Assembly (NCBI GenBank): GCA_025738555.1
Contig: JAOVFP010000004.1
Location: forward strand, 2,170,001-2,234,000
DNA from: Cyathus striatus
Taxonomy: Eukaryota > Basidiomycota > Agaricomycetes > Agaricales > Nidulariaceae
Length of the DNA stretch: 64,000 nucleotides
Direction of reading: 5' to 3'
Part shown: positions 23,670 through 36,045 of the stretch, piece after piece
Layout of the letters: each line of letters starts with the position of its first letter
How positions within the stretch are numbered: position 1 is the first letter of the stretch
The notes under the pieces: generated by a model
Database searches by the model: none
Told to the model about the DNA's origin: nothing
Seen by the model: the letters and a program-made list of their open reading frames with translations, nothing else
Program-made: the position numbers and the translations under genes

Positions 23670-24284
23670 TGTCGTCGGCACGATGGTAATGTACTGTCGT
23701 CGTGTGAGTTACACCTCAAAGAAAGAGATGAGAGGGAAGGACATACAGAGCGTGTGTATTACTCGAATGCGAGCGGATGAGATAGTTATGAAATCGGGAA
23801 TCGAAAGTGAGATTGTTTGGATTAGATGAGGAGAGGCGGAGCTCATTGTGTCAAGGATGGTTTATCTTACCGCCGTTGAGGGATGGGATTGGAATGAGGT
23901 ATGGGATTGGAATGAGGTATATTCTGTTCCGCGGATGATATCTTAGCAAGGACGCGTTGTACTTCTCACCTCTGCAGCATTGCAGCACCACACAGCACCA
24001 TCACGACATCCTATTTTGTCCCACCACTCCTTCTCCATACCAAGTACGTATGGGACGTGTCGGCCGTCTGAGGAGCAGCTTTAGCACCATACTTCTAACT
24101 CGGCGGACGGCAGATTGCTCCCATCATACGAACTCGATGAACGACCGAGAGAAAAGGATACGACAGTGGATACTCGGCCAGCAAGTTAGATGACCACAGG
24201 AAGCAGAAGAATCAGAGAAGAATCGTCGGTCGGTAGCCGCGTTACACGTTGTTGACGCGTGTGTGTGATAATGTGACCCTCCTT
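23670..24284. other. Upstream region of Z3
   Basis: Conserved spacer. It contains a short local duplication (GGGATTGGAATGAGGTAT twice, about 23883-23920) and the GTTACACGTTGTTGACGCG motif at 24241. No gene is seen. Confidence 0.4.
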
Positions 24285-24690
24285 CCCCTGATACTCCAGC
24301 TTGGTAAAATTGAATTTCTAATGGACCGCCATGCCCCCTGCCTCAAAGCCATCGTAACTCCCGGGCGAGCCATGTACCGCAAACCCGATGAGTACCCATG
24401 TTGTGACAACAACAATTGTTCAGCAACTGATTATGTCAGGTTGGCGAAAAAAAGATGTATTGATTGATTCACCTATGTTTAGCTATATGGTGCGTCGTAC
24501 CTAGGATTTTTTCTTAGATGATACCAACCTTCCATATCATACACATAGAAAATAAATACAGACTTTACTTCACGAGAAGCGGCAGCAACTGCCAAAAAGG
24601 TACACATCACCCTTTCGTCCTCTCAAGCTGTATCCCCACGCTGCACACCTTCCAATGATGAAGCCGCTATTCAAGAAAATGCCGATTCTA
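24285..24690 (-). pseudogene. 5'-truncated MDR relic W3
   Basis: Counterpart of W1/W2. The glycine-rich-loop remnant lies around 24610-24660 and the GLAVHG-like run around 24350-24390. The segment around the KALGATHTI motif is shortened. No continuous frame. Confidence 0.6.
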
Positions 24691-25678
24691 GGGAGCGTGT
24701 CCTCGCAATTTGAACTCTTCGACCCAATATTATGTCCTCTGATACTAATACTTATTAAAGAAGTGTGTATTCAATACAAGTTCAAATATAACTATGTGCA
24801 TGATCATGTCCTGCTATTTACAGGTCATCTATCTGTCATCATATCACCATTCTTATAGGCGCTTTGGAAGCTGTTGAATCATCTTCCTTCGGCCTGTGTA
24901 TTATAATGGTGATCGCAAAAAAATTTGTACAATAATTCTATTACTATACTTCGGGCTCTAAGTTAAAAATAAAATAGCTCTGCGTCAATATAAACTACGA
25001 CATGGGTAAGATATGTTAATTCTGTATTCTATCCGATTAATAGGCGACAGACTAAGAAATATGGATACTTTTTCTGCAGCAATGTAAGTATAGTTCATTC
25101 TTTGCATACACAAACTGGATATGTTGGTCAATCAAAGAAATAGATGAGTGATTACGGATGGTATTTTGTATGAATGATTGTGATATTTCATTCCATCTCA
25201 TCTCTGACATACATCTATGTACCACTTGAATTCTTCCCTCTGCGATTAGGATCGATTGTGGTGACTCGACATGTGCAGCTTGAGCGAAGCCCACTCTTCT
25301 GGTGCTGGGATGCCTTATTCCTCCATATCAATGATACATTGCTTCCAGTTTCATAATGATATTAATCTTGGATAATAGTAGGGTACACTGTCTCTGCAGG
25401 GTGCTTATAACTATTGGAATGGATTATCATGATAGACAAAAATCCTCCCTCTTCAGCCAATTGCAATATTGTTCAGAAACACATCCCGTCCCAATGAGCT
25501 CCTCAGTGAACATTATATTCTTAAACGACCCACGAAACATTAATGTACGACCCAATGATAAATTTTAGTTTATGTCCATTCGCTCATATGTATCATTTCT
25601 AAACATCATAGTATGCGCACAGTGAGCATGTATTACCAACGGGTCCATCTCACTAGCTCAACATTCATTGGTGTTCAG
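24691..25678. other. Spacer and 5' region of copy D
   Basis: Unit spacer, including the uninterrupted version of the TACTAT site (about 24897) and of the TTATAC site (about 25070) that are split by insertions in units 1 and 2. The first exon of copy D should lie at the right end but its start codon is unresolved. Confidence 0.4.
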
Positions 25679-27034
25679 TGGCAGCCTTTAGTCTCTGGGT
25701 AGTCATTTGTTTTGCACTATACCATATCATGCGCAGATTCAACATACAACATAGGTGTTTGAGCACCTTATTATAACAGACTTGGAAGCAACTTACATTT
25801 GGAAGTCACGTTGGAACATGATAAAAGTTCTTTATATCTTTGTGAGATATTGCACATACATCGATGTTATCTTAAACACTGTTGGTGCGTTACCTTCGAA
25901 AGGATGTCAAATATTTGTCAAATTTTAAAGCTTCAAGGCCTGATGAATTCATTGACTGGGCAATTCCTGGATTTTACGGCATGCAAAACCATATACCAAG
26001 CAATTATTTGTAAGCGAAACCTATGGCATAAATTTTGTTTATATACCAGCTGACTATTGCATATTACTACCCTTAGGGTTCATGTTGGTCGGAATTGCAG
26101 CTTCTGACTGTAAGTTCCACTAACCAATTTCAACTTTCCTATGCAAGAACAGCATTCATCATCTTTTACTGAAGTGATATTAAACTTGCGCGTTTGGGCT
26201 GTCTGGAGAAAGACAAAGACCATGGCCATAGTATTGATTACTTTAAACATTGGCTTCTTAACACCAGTATGGGTTACTTGGGGACTGTTTGCAAACACCC
26301 TCGAACGTGCGTGAACAAATTTAAGGGCTCTGCTACAAAGTATTGACTGCTCTAACCATTACACCGGCTTAAGTTTTGGACATACTTAGCTGGTGCACTC
26401 CGACTTCTGGACTAACTGTGCTCCCGTTGGCAGCCTGGGGTGTGCTGTTGGCTTATCAAACAGGTCAGATGCTGATCCTCAAACTGTTATCGATACCATG
26501 TGTGCTGACATGCAAGCTATTCAGTAATATTATTGTTGATGTTACCACCTGCTTTCACTGCTTGTAAGTTGCATATTTTTTCGGGATACCCAGTAGTAGA
26601 TTAATCGCTGACAATTTCCACAGTCAGGCTGGGAGGTAGGTCAAATATGACAAAAATTGTAATCAGAGACGGTAATTTCCCCGATAACTCAATCATATAC
26701 GTGCTGGACTTAGTTGGCTATATGACAGGAATCATATATTACATTTACTTGATCCGTAAGCTTCTTAGATATCCATATAGCAATAGCTGAAGTTACAAAC
26801 TAGTGGTATCGCTGACAAATCTAGTGGTTATATCCTTGGAGCCTGCACTCTTTTCTATGCTAGCAATGTGTGTTGCTCATTCTTATATTTCCGTTACATT
26901 CCGACACATATTTTAATCATATAAATTTTAGATATGCAAGGATTGCTTACGCCGCCCTTTCTTGCCGGGTTGTTTTGCATATACGGGAACAAGCCGCGAA
27001 CGATTCACAAGTTCATACGATCTCGGGTGTATAG
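25679..27034 (+). CDS. DUF6533-type integral membrane protein, copy D (N-terminus unresolved)
   Basis: Ten exons in phase: 25679-25698, 25755-25884, 25938-26009, 26050-26109, 26175-26306, 26374-26499, 26624-26671, 26729-26755, 26825-26867 and 26932-27034 (TAG). The 761 nt give about 253 residues. Features are VFEHLIITDLEATYIWKSRW, FLDFTACKTIYQAII with the loop cysteine, LPLGFMLVGIAASD, LRVWAVWRKTKTM, PLAAWGVLLAYQTGQMLIL, IRDGIIYYIYLI and ALSCRVVLHIREQA. Alternating hydrophobic helices and basic loops fit a six- to seven-span protein. This is the best model of the set, with every splice junction conserving phase. Function is unknown. Confidence 0.82.
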
Positions 27035-27600
27035 CTGATGCACAGGGCAGGCAACGACATGTCCGTATAATATCGCACTCCCTGGTATTATGTCTGTCAT
27101 TAATGATAGTAAGACAGCTTCATTTTCGATTAGTACAAGTATGCTCTTCAAGTTGTTATATAGCTGTAAATGATTGGTATTAAATAAGTCTGGAAGAACA
27201 GTAGTGTCTTATGCCACGACTTATGAGTTTCTTGTCTGCCACTAATTGACCACTGGTCTACTCTTTGGATTTTCTGGAAAGGATTTCAAAACCGTCATGT
27301 CACGTGAAAGTATATACACCTGTCACTCCGAGACCTCCAATATTTGTCCGAGCATGTTGATTTGATGTTGAACCTCCACTATTTGAGCATACCACCCAAG
27401 GCACATATAGGGAACTTGGCAGCAGATGGAAAGAGGTACGCCTATCCACATCCACCACAATCCACACTAAACAAACCAGTGATATTGACAGATTGTGAAA
27501 AACTCCGAATAATCATTAAACTACATTATGTAAAAACAAAACTGTAAAATGAAAGCAAAAGCAAAAAAAGCGCGTGCTACCAAAAAAAAAACATCCCTTT
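27035..27600. other. Convergent spacer between copy D and Z4
   Basis: Non-coding spacer with a short A-run just before Z4. No gene is seen. Confidence 0.4.
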
Positions 27601-28780
27601 CTACTGGAATGCACCCTCCTCCGGACCCATAAGCACAACCTTGCCTATCGTCTCTCCAGCTTCCATGACTACAATTAAGTCGTCAGCACAAATAAAGGAA
27701 AGGAGAAAATGGAAAAGGACATACGCGAATGAGCATCCCTCTCACCCCGCACAGTAAGCTCCAACGTCTTCGTCGTAATACTCTTCAACTTGCCCTCATC
27801 AAATAACTTCGCCATATACCTCAACGCCTTCCCCTGATACTCCATCTCCCACTTCAACACCATCCTCGTAAACACAAATCCCCAATGCAAAGAAACGCCC
27901 TTCTTCTGTCCTGCTCCGAGGCCATCGTAGCTCCCCGGTGGACCTTGTACCGCCAATCCGATACGTCCTCACGGAGCAACAACGTCAATTGATTGGTTCA
28001 GGACGGATTTCGTGAAGTTTGTGAGGACCAGGTCGTAATTGATTAGTTCAGCGGGGTTGGGGGCTTCGGTTTGGGGTTTAGGGGGTTCATGGAGGTTGAT
28101 GGTGTGTGCTGCGCCTAGAGCTTTTACGTGGTTTATGCAATCCCCTCATCAGCTCCTCTTCTCAAAGAATAGAAAAAAACAAAGACGAACCTGACAATCC
28201 CTTCACCCCCTTCGCCTTAGCAAAGTGAATCCCTACATTCCCCACTCTGCCGGCACCATTAATAACCAAAAGCGCACCCGGCTCCTTACCCACCCCAGTT
28301 TGATCAATCATCTCCCAAGCAATAAGTCCTAAAAGCGGCACCGCAGCCGCATCTTCGAACGAAAGCGACTTAGGCTTGGGAGCGACGACGCAGTCGACCG
28401 CTACATACTTCGCATTCGAGTGCATAGGCACAGTCGATCCCAAAAGCCAGACTTCCCCGGTGGAGAATGTGTTAGGAGGCACTTGAGACCCAAGCGAGGA
28501 AACGACACCAGCGCAGTCGAACCCGAGTATTGAGCCTGCAGGAAGTTCATCACCTGCCCATTTCCCTGCACTGTACTGCAATGCGTGTTAACGAATGTGT
28601 GATAGGAGGAAGGGGGGAGGGGACGGAACAAACCGGATTTTGGCCTCGACAGGGTTTACAGACAACTTTGACGTTCGCTGGGATGTTAGTTGGCCCGAGC
28701 TCGGGGAGGGGGACGTCAGCGCTTCAGCTGCTATGAACTGGTCGAAGCCCACAGATTCCTGCGATGTCGATGGCTTTCAC
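27601..28780 (-). pseudogene. MDR dehydrogenase/quinone reductase copy Z4, broken
   Basis: The start codon equivalent is GTG (28780), with an upstream ATG two codons before. The shared extra base follows near codon 12. Exon 2 is well kept (SAGKWAGDELPAGSILGFDC at about 28520-28570) but the glycine loop reads NGAGRVGNVGIHFAKAKG, the IIATASREV segment is deleted, and the WGHIGLAVQ motif has TGG changed to TGA. The C-terminal part (27675-27956) is intact. Not functional. Confidence 0.85.
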
Positions 28781-29398
28781 TGTCATTGGTACAATGATAG
28801 TGTTCTGCCATCGTGTAAGTTACACTACAAAGAAAGAGAAGAGAAGGAAGGACATACGGAGTGTGTGTATTAATTGAGTGCGAGCAGATGAGATAGTTAT
28901 GAAATCGAGAATAGAAGGTGAGATTGTTGGGATTAGATGAGGAGAGGCGGAGCTCATTGCTGAAGTGGACAGATGCCAAGGATGGTTTATCTTACAGCCG
29001 TTGAGGGATGGGATCAGTCGTCAGTGGAACCACGAGTGAGGTATACTCTGTTCCGCGGATGATATCTTAGCAAGGAAGTGTTGTGCTTCTTGCCTCTGCA
29101 GTGTTGCAGCACCACACAGCACCACTACGACATCCTATTTCGTCCCACCACTCCTTCTCCATACCAAGTACGTATGGGCTGTGTCATCCGTCTGAACAGC
29201 TTTAGCACCATACTTCTAACTCTGTGGACGGCAGATTGCTCCCATCATACGAGCTTGATGAACGAATGAGAGAAAAGGATACGACGGCGGATACTCGGCC
29301 AGCGAGTTAGACGACCACGGGAAGCAGAAGAATCAGAGAAGAATCGTCGGTCGGTAGCCGCGTTACGCGTTGTTGACGCGTGTGTGTGACAATGTGAC
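28781..29398. other. Upstream region of Z4
   Basis: Conserved spacer; CGTTACGCGTTGTTGACGCG motif at 29361. No gene is seen. Confidence 0.4.
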
Positions 29399-29855
29399 AC
29401 TCCTTCCCCTGATACTCCAGCTTAGTAAATTGAATTTCTAATGGACCGCCATGCCCCCTGCCTCAAAGCCATCGTAACTCCCGTGCGAGTCATATACCGC
29501 AAACCCGATGAGTACCCATGTCGCGACAACAACAATTGTTCAGCGACTGATTATGTCAGGTTGGCGAAAAAAGATGTATCGATCGATTCACCTATGTTTA
29601 GCTCTTCGAGTTGGGGTTTGATGTTTTCCGGAGGAATATGGTGCGTCGTATCTAGGACTTTTTCTTAGATGATACTAACTTTCCATGTCATAAACATAGA
29701 AAATAAATACAGACTTTACTTCACGAGAAGCGGCAGCAGCTGCCAAAAAGGTACACATCACCCCTTCGTCCTCTCAACCTGTATCCCCACGCTGCACACC
29801 TCCCAATGATGAGGCCGTTATTCAAGAAAATGCCGATTCTACGGAGCGCGTCCTA
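29399..29855 (-). pseudogene. 5'-truncated MDR relic W4
   Basis: Nearly identical in layout to W3 and visibly close to it in sequence, with the glycine-loop remnant at 29770-29830 and the central segment at 29450-29600. The similarity suggests a recent duplication of units 3 and 4. No continuous frame. Confidence 0.65.
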
Positions 29856-30425
29856 GCAATTTGAACTTCTCGACCCAATATTACGCCCTCTGATACTAAT
29901 ACTTATTAAAGTGTGTATTCATTACAAGTTCAAATATAACTATGTGCATGATCATGTCCTGCTATTTACAGGTCATCTATCTGTCATATCACCATTCTTA
30001 TAGGCGCTTTGGAAGCTGTTGAATCATTTTCCTTCGGCCCGTGTACTATAATAGTGATCGCAAAAAAATATGTACAACAATTCTATTACTATACTTCGGG
30101 CTCTAAGTTAAAATAAAATAGCTCTGCGGTCTCTGCAAGGTGCTTATAACCATTGGAATGGAGTATCATGATAGATGAAAATCCTCCCTCCTCAGCCAAT
30201 CACAATATTGTTCTGAGACACACCCTGCCCCAATGACTTCTCTAGGAAATAACATTCCAATCTTTACCGACGCCGCAGAACAACCAAACATTTTAGTATG
30301 ACCCAATGATAAATATCAGTTTATATTCAATCACTCATAGTGTACCATTCCAAACATCTTAGTATGCACATGGTAAGCACATATGACAAGTCCATCTCGC
30401 AAGCTCAACATTCATTGATATTCAG

Positions 30426-32455
30426 TGGCAGCCTTTACTCTCTGGGTACGTTTTTTTTTTTTTTACAATATACAGTATCATTCACAGATTCAATGTATGA
30501 CATAGATGTTTGAGCATCTCATTATAACAGATTTGGAAGTAGCTTACATCTGGAAGTCACGTTTGAACGTGATAAAAGTGCTTTATATCTTCGTGAGATA
30601 TGGCACATACATTGATGTTATCTTAAACACCATTGGTGCGTTACCTCTGAAAGGATGAAAAATGATTGCCAAAATTTAAAGCTTCAATACAGTTGCGATC
30701 AACCAAGCTGAGGGCTTCCTGCATATACAATTGTGGGATTCTGTAGCATGCAAAACCGAATACCAAGCGATTATTTATAAGTGATACCTATTAGGGCATA
30801 AATTTCGTTTGCAGTGGAGCTGACAATTACATACTACTACCCTTAGGGCTCATGATGATCGGAATTGCAGCTTCTGACTGTAAGTTCCACTAATTAGTTT
30901 CAACTTTCCTATGCCAGAACATTTATCATCTTTTACTGAAGTGATATTCAACTTGCGCATTTGGGCTGTCTGGAGGAAGACAAGGGCCACTGCCATAATA
31001 TTGATTGCTTTAAACATTAGCTTCTTAACACCAGTATGGGTTACTTGGGGACTGTTTGCAAACTCCCTTGAATGTGCGTGAACAAATTTAAGGCCTCTGT
31101 GTCATAGCCGTACTTTTCCTACCTTTTCCGCACTTCTATTCCGCACTTCGTCTCCGCACTTCCCGCACTTCTTAACTTGTACAGATCTGGTTCCTCTACT
31201 TTCCCTTCCGCTCTTCCGACGAAGGTCGCCGAGCTTATGTCACCTTATTCATCCGATCCTTATCCGTTCTCCATTATGCTTTCTCCATCGTACCCCGGGT
31301 ATACTTGTCTCAGCATTCCTTTCAAATCCTTAGTTCGTCCTTGGTACATATTGTATTCAAACCCTACACCACCATCTTATTATGTTTATCAATTAGTATA
31401 CTATTACCCATTCGTTCACCGGTCATCGGTGAAGTCGTATAGTATTTAAGTAGCATATTTTGTACTACTGATACTCAGTTCGAATATCGACTAAGTTACT
31501 ATCCTTCTTACTTGTCTTTGAGTCCTACTCAACTCCGGCTTGAATCGTTGCCTTCCCAGCAACGACTCTGCACTCCGCACTCCTGTCCCTCTCTTCTTCC
31601 GCACTCCTGTCTCTCCCTTCCGCACTTCGAAATACCTGGACCACGAGAACGACAAGGGGCGCAGCACATAAGCTGAAGCCGACGGTCCTTCTGTCCCGCA
31701 CTTCCCTATCTTACGCTTCCGACCTTACGTAGAAATACGGGTCTTGACACTCTGCTACTAATATCGATGACCCTAAACTTACATTGGCTTAAGTTTTCAC
31801 TACAGTATCTGGCGAGTGCATTGAGGTTATTAGAACAAGTTTGCTCCCATTGGCAGCCTGGGCAGTGCTGTTGACTTATCAAACAGGTCAGGTATTGATC
31901 CTCAAACTGTTATCAATACCATGTGTACTGACATGCAAGCTATTCAGTAATGTTATTGTTGATGTTACCACCTGCTTTCACTGCTTGTAAGTTGCATATT
32001 TTTTCAGGATGCACAGAAGTAGATTAAGTAATCACTGACAATCTCGGCAGTCAAGCTGGGAGGCAGGTCAAATATGACAAGCATTATAATCAGAGACGGT
32101 AATTGCTCTCACAACTTAACCATTTATTGCTAGACTTAGTTGGCTATACAGGAATCATATATTACATTTACTTGATCTGTAAGTTTCTTAGATATCCATA
32201 TAGCAACAACTGAAGTCGCAAACTAGTGGTATCACTGACAAATCTAGTTGCTATATCCTTGAATCCTGCACTTTTTTCTATGGTAGCAATGTGTGTTGCT
32301 CATTCTTGTATCTCTTACATTGTGACAAATAACTTAATCATCTAAATTTTAGATATGCAAGGGTTGCTTATGCTGCTCTATCTTGCCGGGTCGTTTTGCA
32401 CATACGGGAACAAGCTACAAACAATTCTCAAGTCCATACAATGTCAGGTGTATAG
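30426..32455 (+). pseudogene. DUF6533-type gene copy E, damaged and carrying a solo LTR in an intron
   Basis: All ten exons of copy D have open counterparts here, ending in TAG at 32453. Two changes matter: after ACKTEYQAII the splice donor GTAAG is ATAAG (30777), so this intron has lost its GT, and the intron between the LRVWAVW and PLAAW exons contains a 650-bp solo LTR (31100-31749), making it about 700 nt. Reading frames themselves are kept, so damage may be recent. A tract of thirteen Ts lies in the intron at about 30451. Whether any transcript is spliced correctly cannot be judged here. Confidence 0.65.
31100..31749. mobile_element. Solo LTR of an LTR retrotransposon, TSD CTCTG
   Basis: The 650-bp insert starts TGTCATAGCC and ends GGTCTTGACA, giving terminal TG...CA with a 5-bp inverted repeat TGTCA/TGACA. 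It is flanked by a perfect 5-bp duplication CTCTG (31095-31099 and 31750-31754). The six other DUF6533 copies carry the uninterrupted intron. Repeated TCCGCACTTC words near its start and end are part of the LTR. No gag-pol lies nearby, so recombination between two LTRs is the likely origin. The gypsy or copia class cannot be told from this. Confidence 0.9.
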
Positions 32456-33030
32456 TTGATGCGTAGTCAGAATATTTGCGCTAGCTGATATCGTGGCTAC
32501 CATTTATGAAAATAAGATAGCTTTGTCGTCGACTGGTATACTCATGTATGTTCTTCAAGCTTGTCAAATAACTGTAAATTATTGGTATTAAATAAGTCTG
32601 GGAGAATAATAGTGTCTTATGCCGCGACTCATGAGTTTCTTGTCTGCCACTGGTTGGCCACTGGAGTCTGGTCTACTCTTTGGATTAGTCTGGAAAGGAT
32701 TTTAAAATCCGTAACGCCACATCATGTCACGTGAAAGTACATACAGTTGTGACATATTGTGATACCCATCACCTCGAGACCTCCTATATTCGTCTGAGCA
32801 TGTTGAATTGCCATCTCCCCTCCACCATTCGAGAATTCTACCCAAGGTACGTACAGGACACTTGGTAGCAGATGGTAAGAGAGATACTCAAATCGACATC
32901 CACCATAATTCTCACTACCAAAACCAGTGACAGATCGCGCAAACTGCGATTCTAAATAATCATTAAGATACATTAAAAACAAACAAGAAGAACCGAATAA
33001 AGCGTGCTCTACCAAAAGACAACATGTTCT
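32456..33030. other. Convergent spacer between copy E and Z5
   Basis: Non-coding spacer comparable to 15266-15853. No gene is seen. Confidence 0.35.
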
Positions 33031-34187
33031 TCACTGGAACGCACCTTCATCCAGAACCTTAAGCACAACCTTTTCAATTGTCTCTCCAGCTTCCATAACT
33101 AAAACCCAAAACCCATCATCTCACATCCACAACAACGAAGAGAAAAGAAAGGACATACGCGAATGAACATCCCTCACACCTTGCACAGTAAGCCCCAACG
33201 TCTTTGTAGTAATACTCTTCAACTAGCCCTCATCAAACAACCTCGCTATATCCCTCAATGCCTTCCCCTGATGCTCCATCTCCCACTTCAACGCCATCCT
33301 CGTAAACACGAATCCCCAATACAAATGAATACCTTTCTTCTGTCCTGCCCCGAGGCCATCACAGCTCCCTGGTGGACCTCTGATATGTCCCCATGGTGCA
33401 ATGATGTCAATTGCTTGGTCGAGCACTAACTTTGTGAGGATCGTGAATACTAGGATGTATTTGATTGGTTTGCCGAGGTTGAGGGCTTCAGTTTGGGTTT
33501 GAGAGATTCACGGTGGTTTATGGTGTGTGTTGTGCCTAGAGCTTTTACGTGGTTTATGCTAATCCCCTCATTAGTTCCTCTTCTTTCAAAGATTAAAAAG
33601 ACAAAGACGAACTCACCCCCTTCGCCTTAGCAAGCTGAATCTCCGCACTCCCAACTCCACCAGCCCCATTAATAATCAAAAGCGCGCCGGGCTCATTGCT
33701 CACACCAGTCTGATCCATCACCCTCAAGCAGTGAGACCTACCTGCGGCACCGAAGCCGCATCTTCAAATGAAAGCGAATTAGGCTTGGGAGCGATGTTAC
33801 GGTAGTCGACCGCGACGTACTCCGCATTCGAGTGCGTGGGTACTGTAGATCCCAAAAGCCAAGCGTCTTCTCAGGCGCAGAACGTATTAAGGGGCACTTG
33901 AGAACCGAGCGAGGAAACGACACTGGCGCAGTCGAACACGAGTATTGAGTCTGCGGGGAGTTGGCTTCCTACCCATTTCCCTGCGCTGTGTCGCAATGCG
34001 TGTTAGTAAGTGTGTGATAGGAGAAAAGGGAGGAGGAGAGGACAAACTGGATCTTGGCCTCCACAAGGTTGATGGAGACAGCTTTGACGTTCACGAGGAT
34101 GTCGGTTTGCCCCAACTCGGGAAGAGGAACTTCAGCTGCAGCGAGCTAGTCGAGCCCACCGGACCCTGCAATATGGATGCTCTTCAT
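33031..34187 (-). pseudogene. MDR dehydrogenase/quinone reductase copy Z5, nonsense codons
   Basis: Start at 34187 (MKSIHIAGSGGLD). Like Z7 it lacks the one-base insertion, but codon 14 is TAG where Z7 has CAG. More lesions follow: FDEG is followed by TAG near 33225, and parts of exon 2 and of the segment after the glycine loop are shortened. The tail VLKVLDEGAFQ-like end is at 33031. It is the closest broken relative of Z7 at the N-terminus. Confidence 0.8.
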
Positions 34188-35570
34188 TGTCATTGGTAGT
34201 AATCTATCATCGTGTGAGATCTTCTCCACTGAAAGGAAGAAGGGGAGGGGACGTACAGAGCGTCACGTTATGTCTTGATTAAGCACGAGTGGGTGAGAAA
34301 GTTACAAAGTCAAAAGATCACCGTTGTGGTGCTGTTGGGATTGGATGAGGAGAGGCGGAGCTGCTGGTTCAAGTGGATGGATGCGGGGGACAGTGGTTTG
34401 TTTTATGGCCGTCGAGGGATGGGACTATAATGACGTATACCCTGTTTCGCAGATGATAGCACTTAGCAAGGACGCACTGTGCTCCTCGCCTCTGCACTGC
34501 GTTGCAGAACCACACAGCAACACAACAACTCATCCTATTCTGTCCCATCCACTCCTTCTCTGTACCAAGCATAGGCCAGACGCCATCTTGGAGAGCGACC
34601 TCTCATCTCCAACTTTCAATTCTGTTCAGCCCTCCGTTGGCATCTGCTTTACTTGAATGCCTCCATCTTGTCCGAAAAACTGCCACCGAGACAGCAAGAC
34701 TCCGTGAACCAACTTCAGCTTCCTCAAAAGCAGCCATGGTTACGGGTGCGATCGCGTATTCGCATCAGGCTGATAGTATAGCATTTAAAAGAGGAGAGCG
34801 TACGTCAACACGTCACTCGAACCACATCAGTTATCGGTTATCTTTGGCGCTGTTGATGGTGCTGTTGATGGTGCGGAGAGAGGAGTGTTCCTATAGGGGG
34901 TTTTGTACCTTTTTGAGGAAGGATAAAGATTGCAGGTGGTGACAATGGTGACGGTGTAAAGGGGAACGAAGGGGAACGAAGGGGGGAATGATGCAGGGTC
35001 TAGATCAAGGAAGCGGCAGAAGAGGAACACAAGGTGGAGCAAGTAATGACCTCTTGCTTTAACCACCCCCATAGAATCTGCACCCATAGTCAACAGACGC
35101 AGAATAATAGCGGTACGATATCATAACAAGACGTACCTTTGATAAGAAACCGAGAAAAAGACCAAAAGAGGAGGTAGACGAAGAGCATCAACACATTTGT
35201 CCACTTGGAGTCTTGAGCCGTCTCCCGCTAAGTCGTTGCCCTTTGTCCTGTTTGAGCATATTCGCGGGGAGCCTGATTGAAGATGTCTCTGTACATATGA
35301 CCTTACGGAAGATCCTGAGATTGATGTGCTTGTTTATGTTGAGCTGGACGAATGAGATAACGAGGACGGGAGGGTTAAAGAAGAATGGGGTTGAGAGGTT
35401 AGATTGTAGGTCTTGTAAGTTGGCTGAGATGGGACTTGGAATATTCGTTACTTTGCATCTTTCAACTAGTCCATTGATGTTTGCATAGGTGAATAAGTAG
35501 GAGATATGACGGTGGATATAGATACTTGGTCAGTGAGTTAGACGACCATGGTGACCATGGGAAGCATGAA
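34188..35570. other. Upstream region of Z5 with a unit-specific segment
   Basis: 34188-34600 is conserved spacer. About 34600-35510 has no counterpart in other units. It holds a minus-strand open stretch (about 35215-35480) with FNPPVLVISFVQLNINKH and NLQDLQSNLST, and another near 34660-34740 (MAAFEEAEVGSRSLAVSVAV). I do not recognise these; they could be a decayed gene fragment. A GTTGATGGTGCT repeat lies at 34853-34880 and GGGGAACGAA occurs in tandem near 34960. Confidence 0.35.
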
Positions 35571-35884
35571 ATTCCCACTAACTTTAGTTAGTAGGGTTAT
35601 AGGGCTCGAGCTCGAAATTCTTTGGCAGTAAATTACAATACATTTGTTCTTGTTTACATTCTCGGCATTTCGCCTTCTCTCTTGTTCAGCTTCGTTAAGA
35701 TCTGTGCGGTCAACTGTTGTTACTTGTATATATCCTTCTTAGTTATTGTCTGTGCGACGTGCGTGGCAGTTATAATAAGTACTATAAATTTCTTTGTTAG
35801 CTACAGTAGTATAAGTGAACCTACTTATTCTCTTTGTGTGTAGTTAGTGGGCTTTGCCGGCGATAGCCGGCCTTATTTGTTATT
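35571..35884 (+). mobile_element. Compact 0.31-kb Helentron-like element H3
   Basis: The element begins ATTCCCACTAACTTTAGTTAG (35571 on), a hairpin analogous to the H1/H2 tips, and ends with GTTAGTGGG (35843-35851), a perfect 6-bp-stem hairpin GCCGGC-GATA-GCCGGC (35856-35871) and CTTATTTGTT. CCCACTAAC and GTTAGTGGG are inverted repeats placed asymmetrically: at the 5' tip, but inside the 3' hairpin. Paralogous spacers (for example 17650-17680) lack it. ATT is present at both junctions, so either a 2-3-bp duplication or insertion at AT without one is possible. Confidence 0.7.
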
Positions 35885-36045
35885 AAACCGGAATCGTCGG
35901 TCGGCAGCCGCGTTACGCATTGTTGACGCGTGTGTGTGACAATGTAACTCTGCCTCTCAAAAAACACCGCCCAAATTTGATATAATCACACTACAGAATG
36001 AATATGTTGTTATTTCGCTCTGCACCCCCCTCCTCATCCGAAAAC

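Noticed and set aside
31100..31749. A gene encoded by the 90-residue open frame at 31177-31449
   Set aside because: It lies entirely inside the solo LTR delimited by TG...CA ends and the CTCTG duplication.
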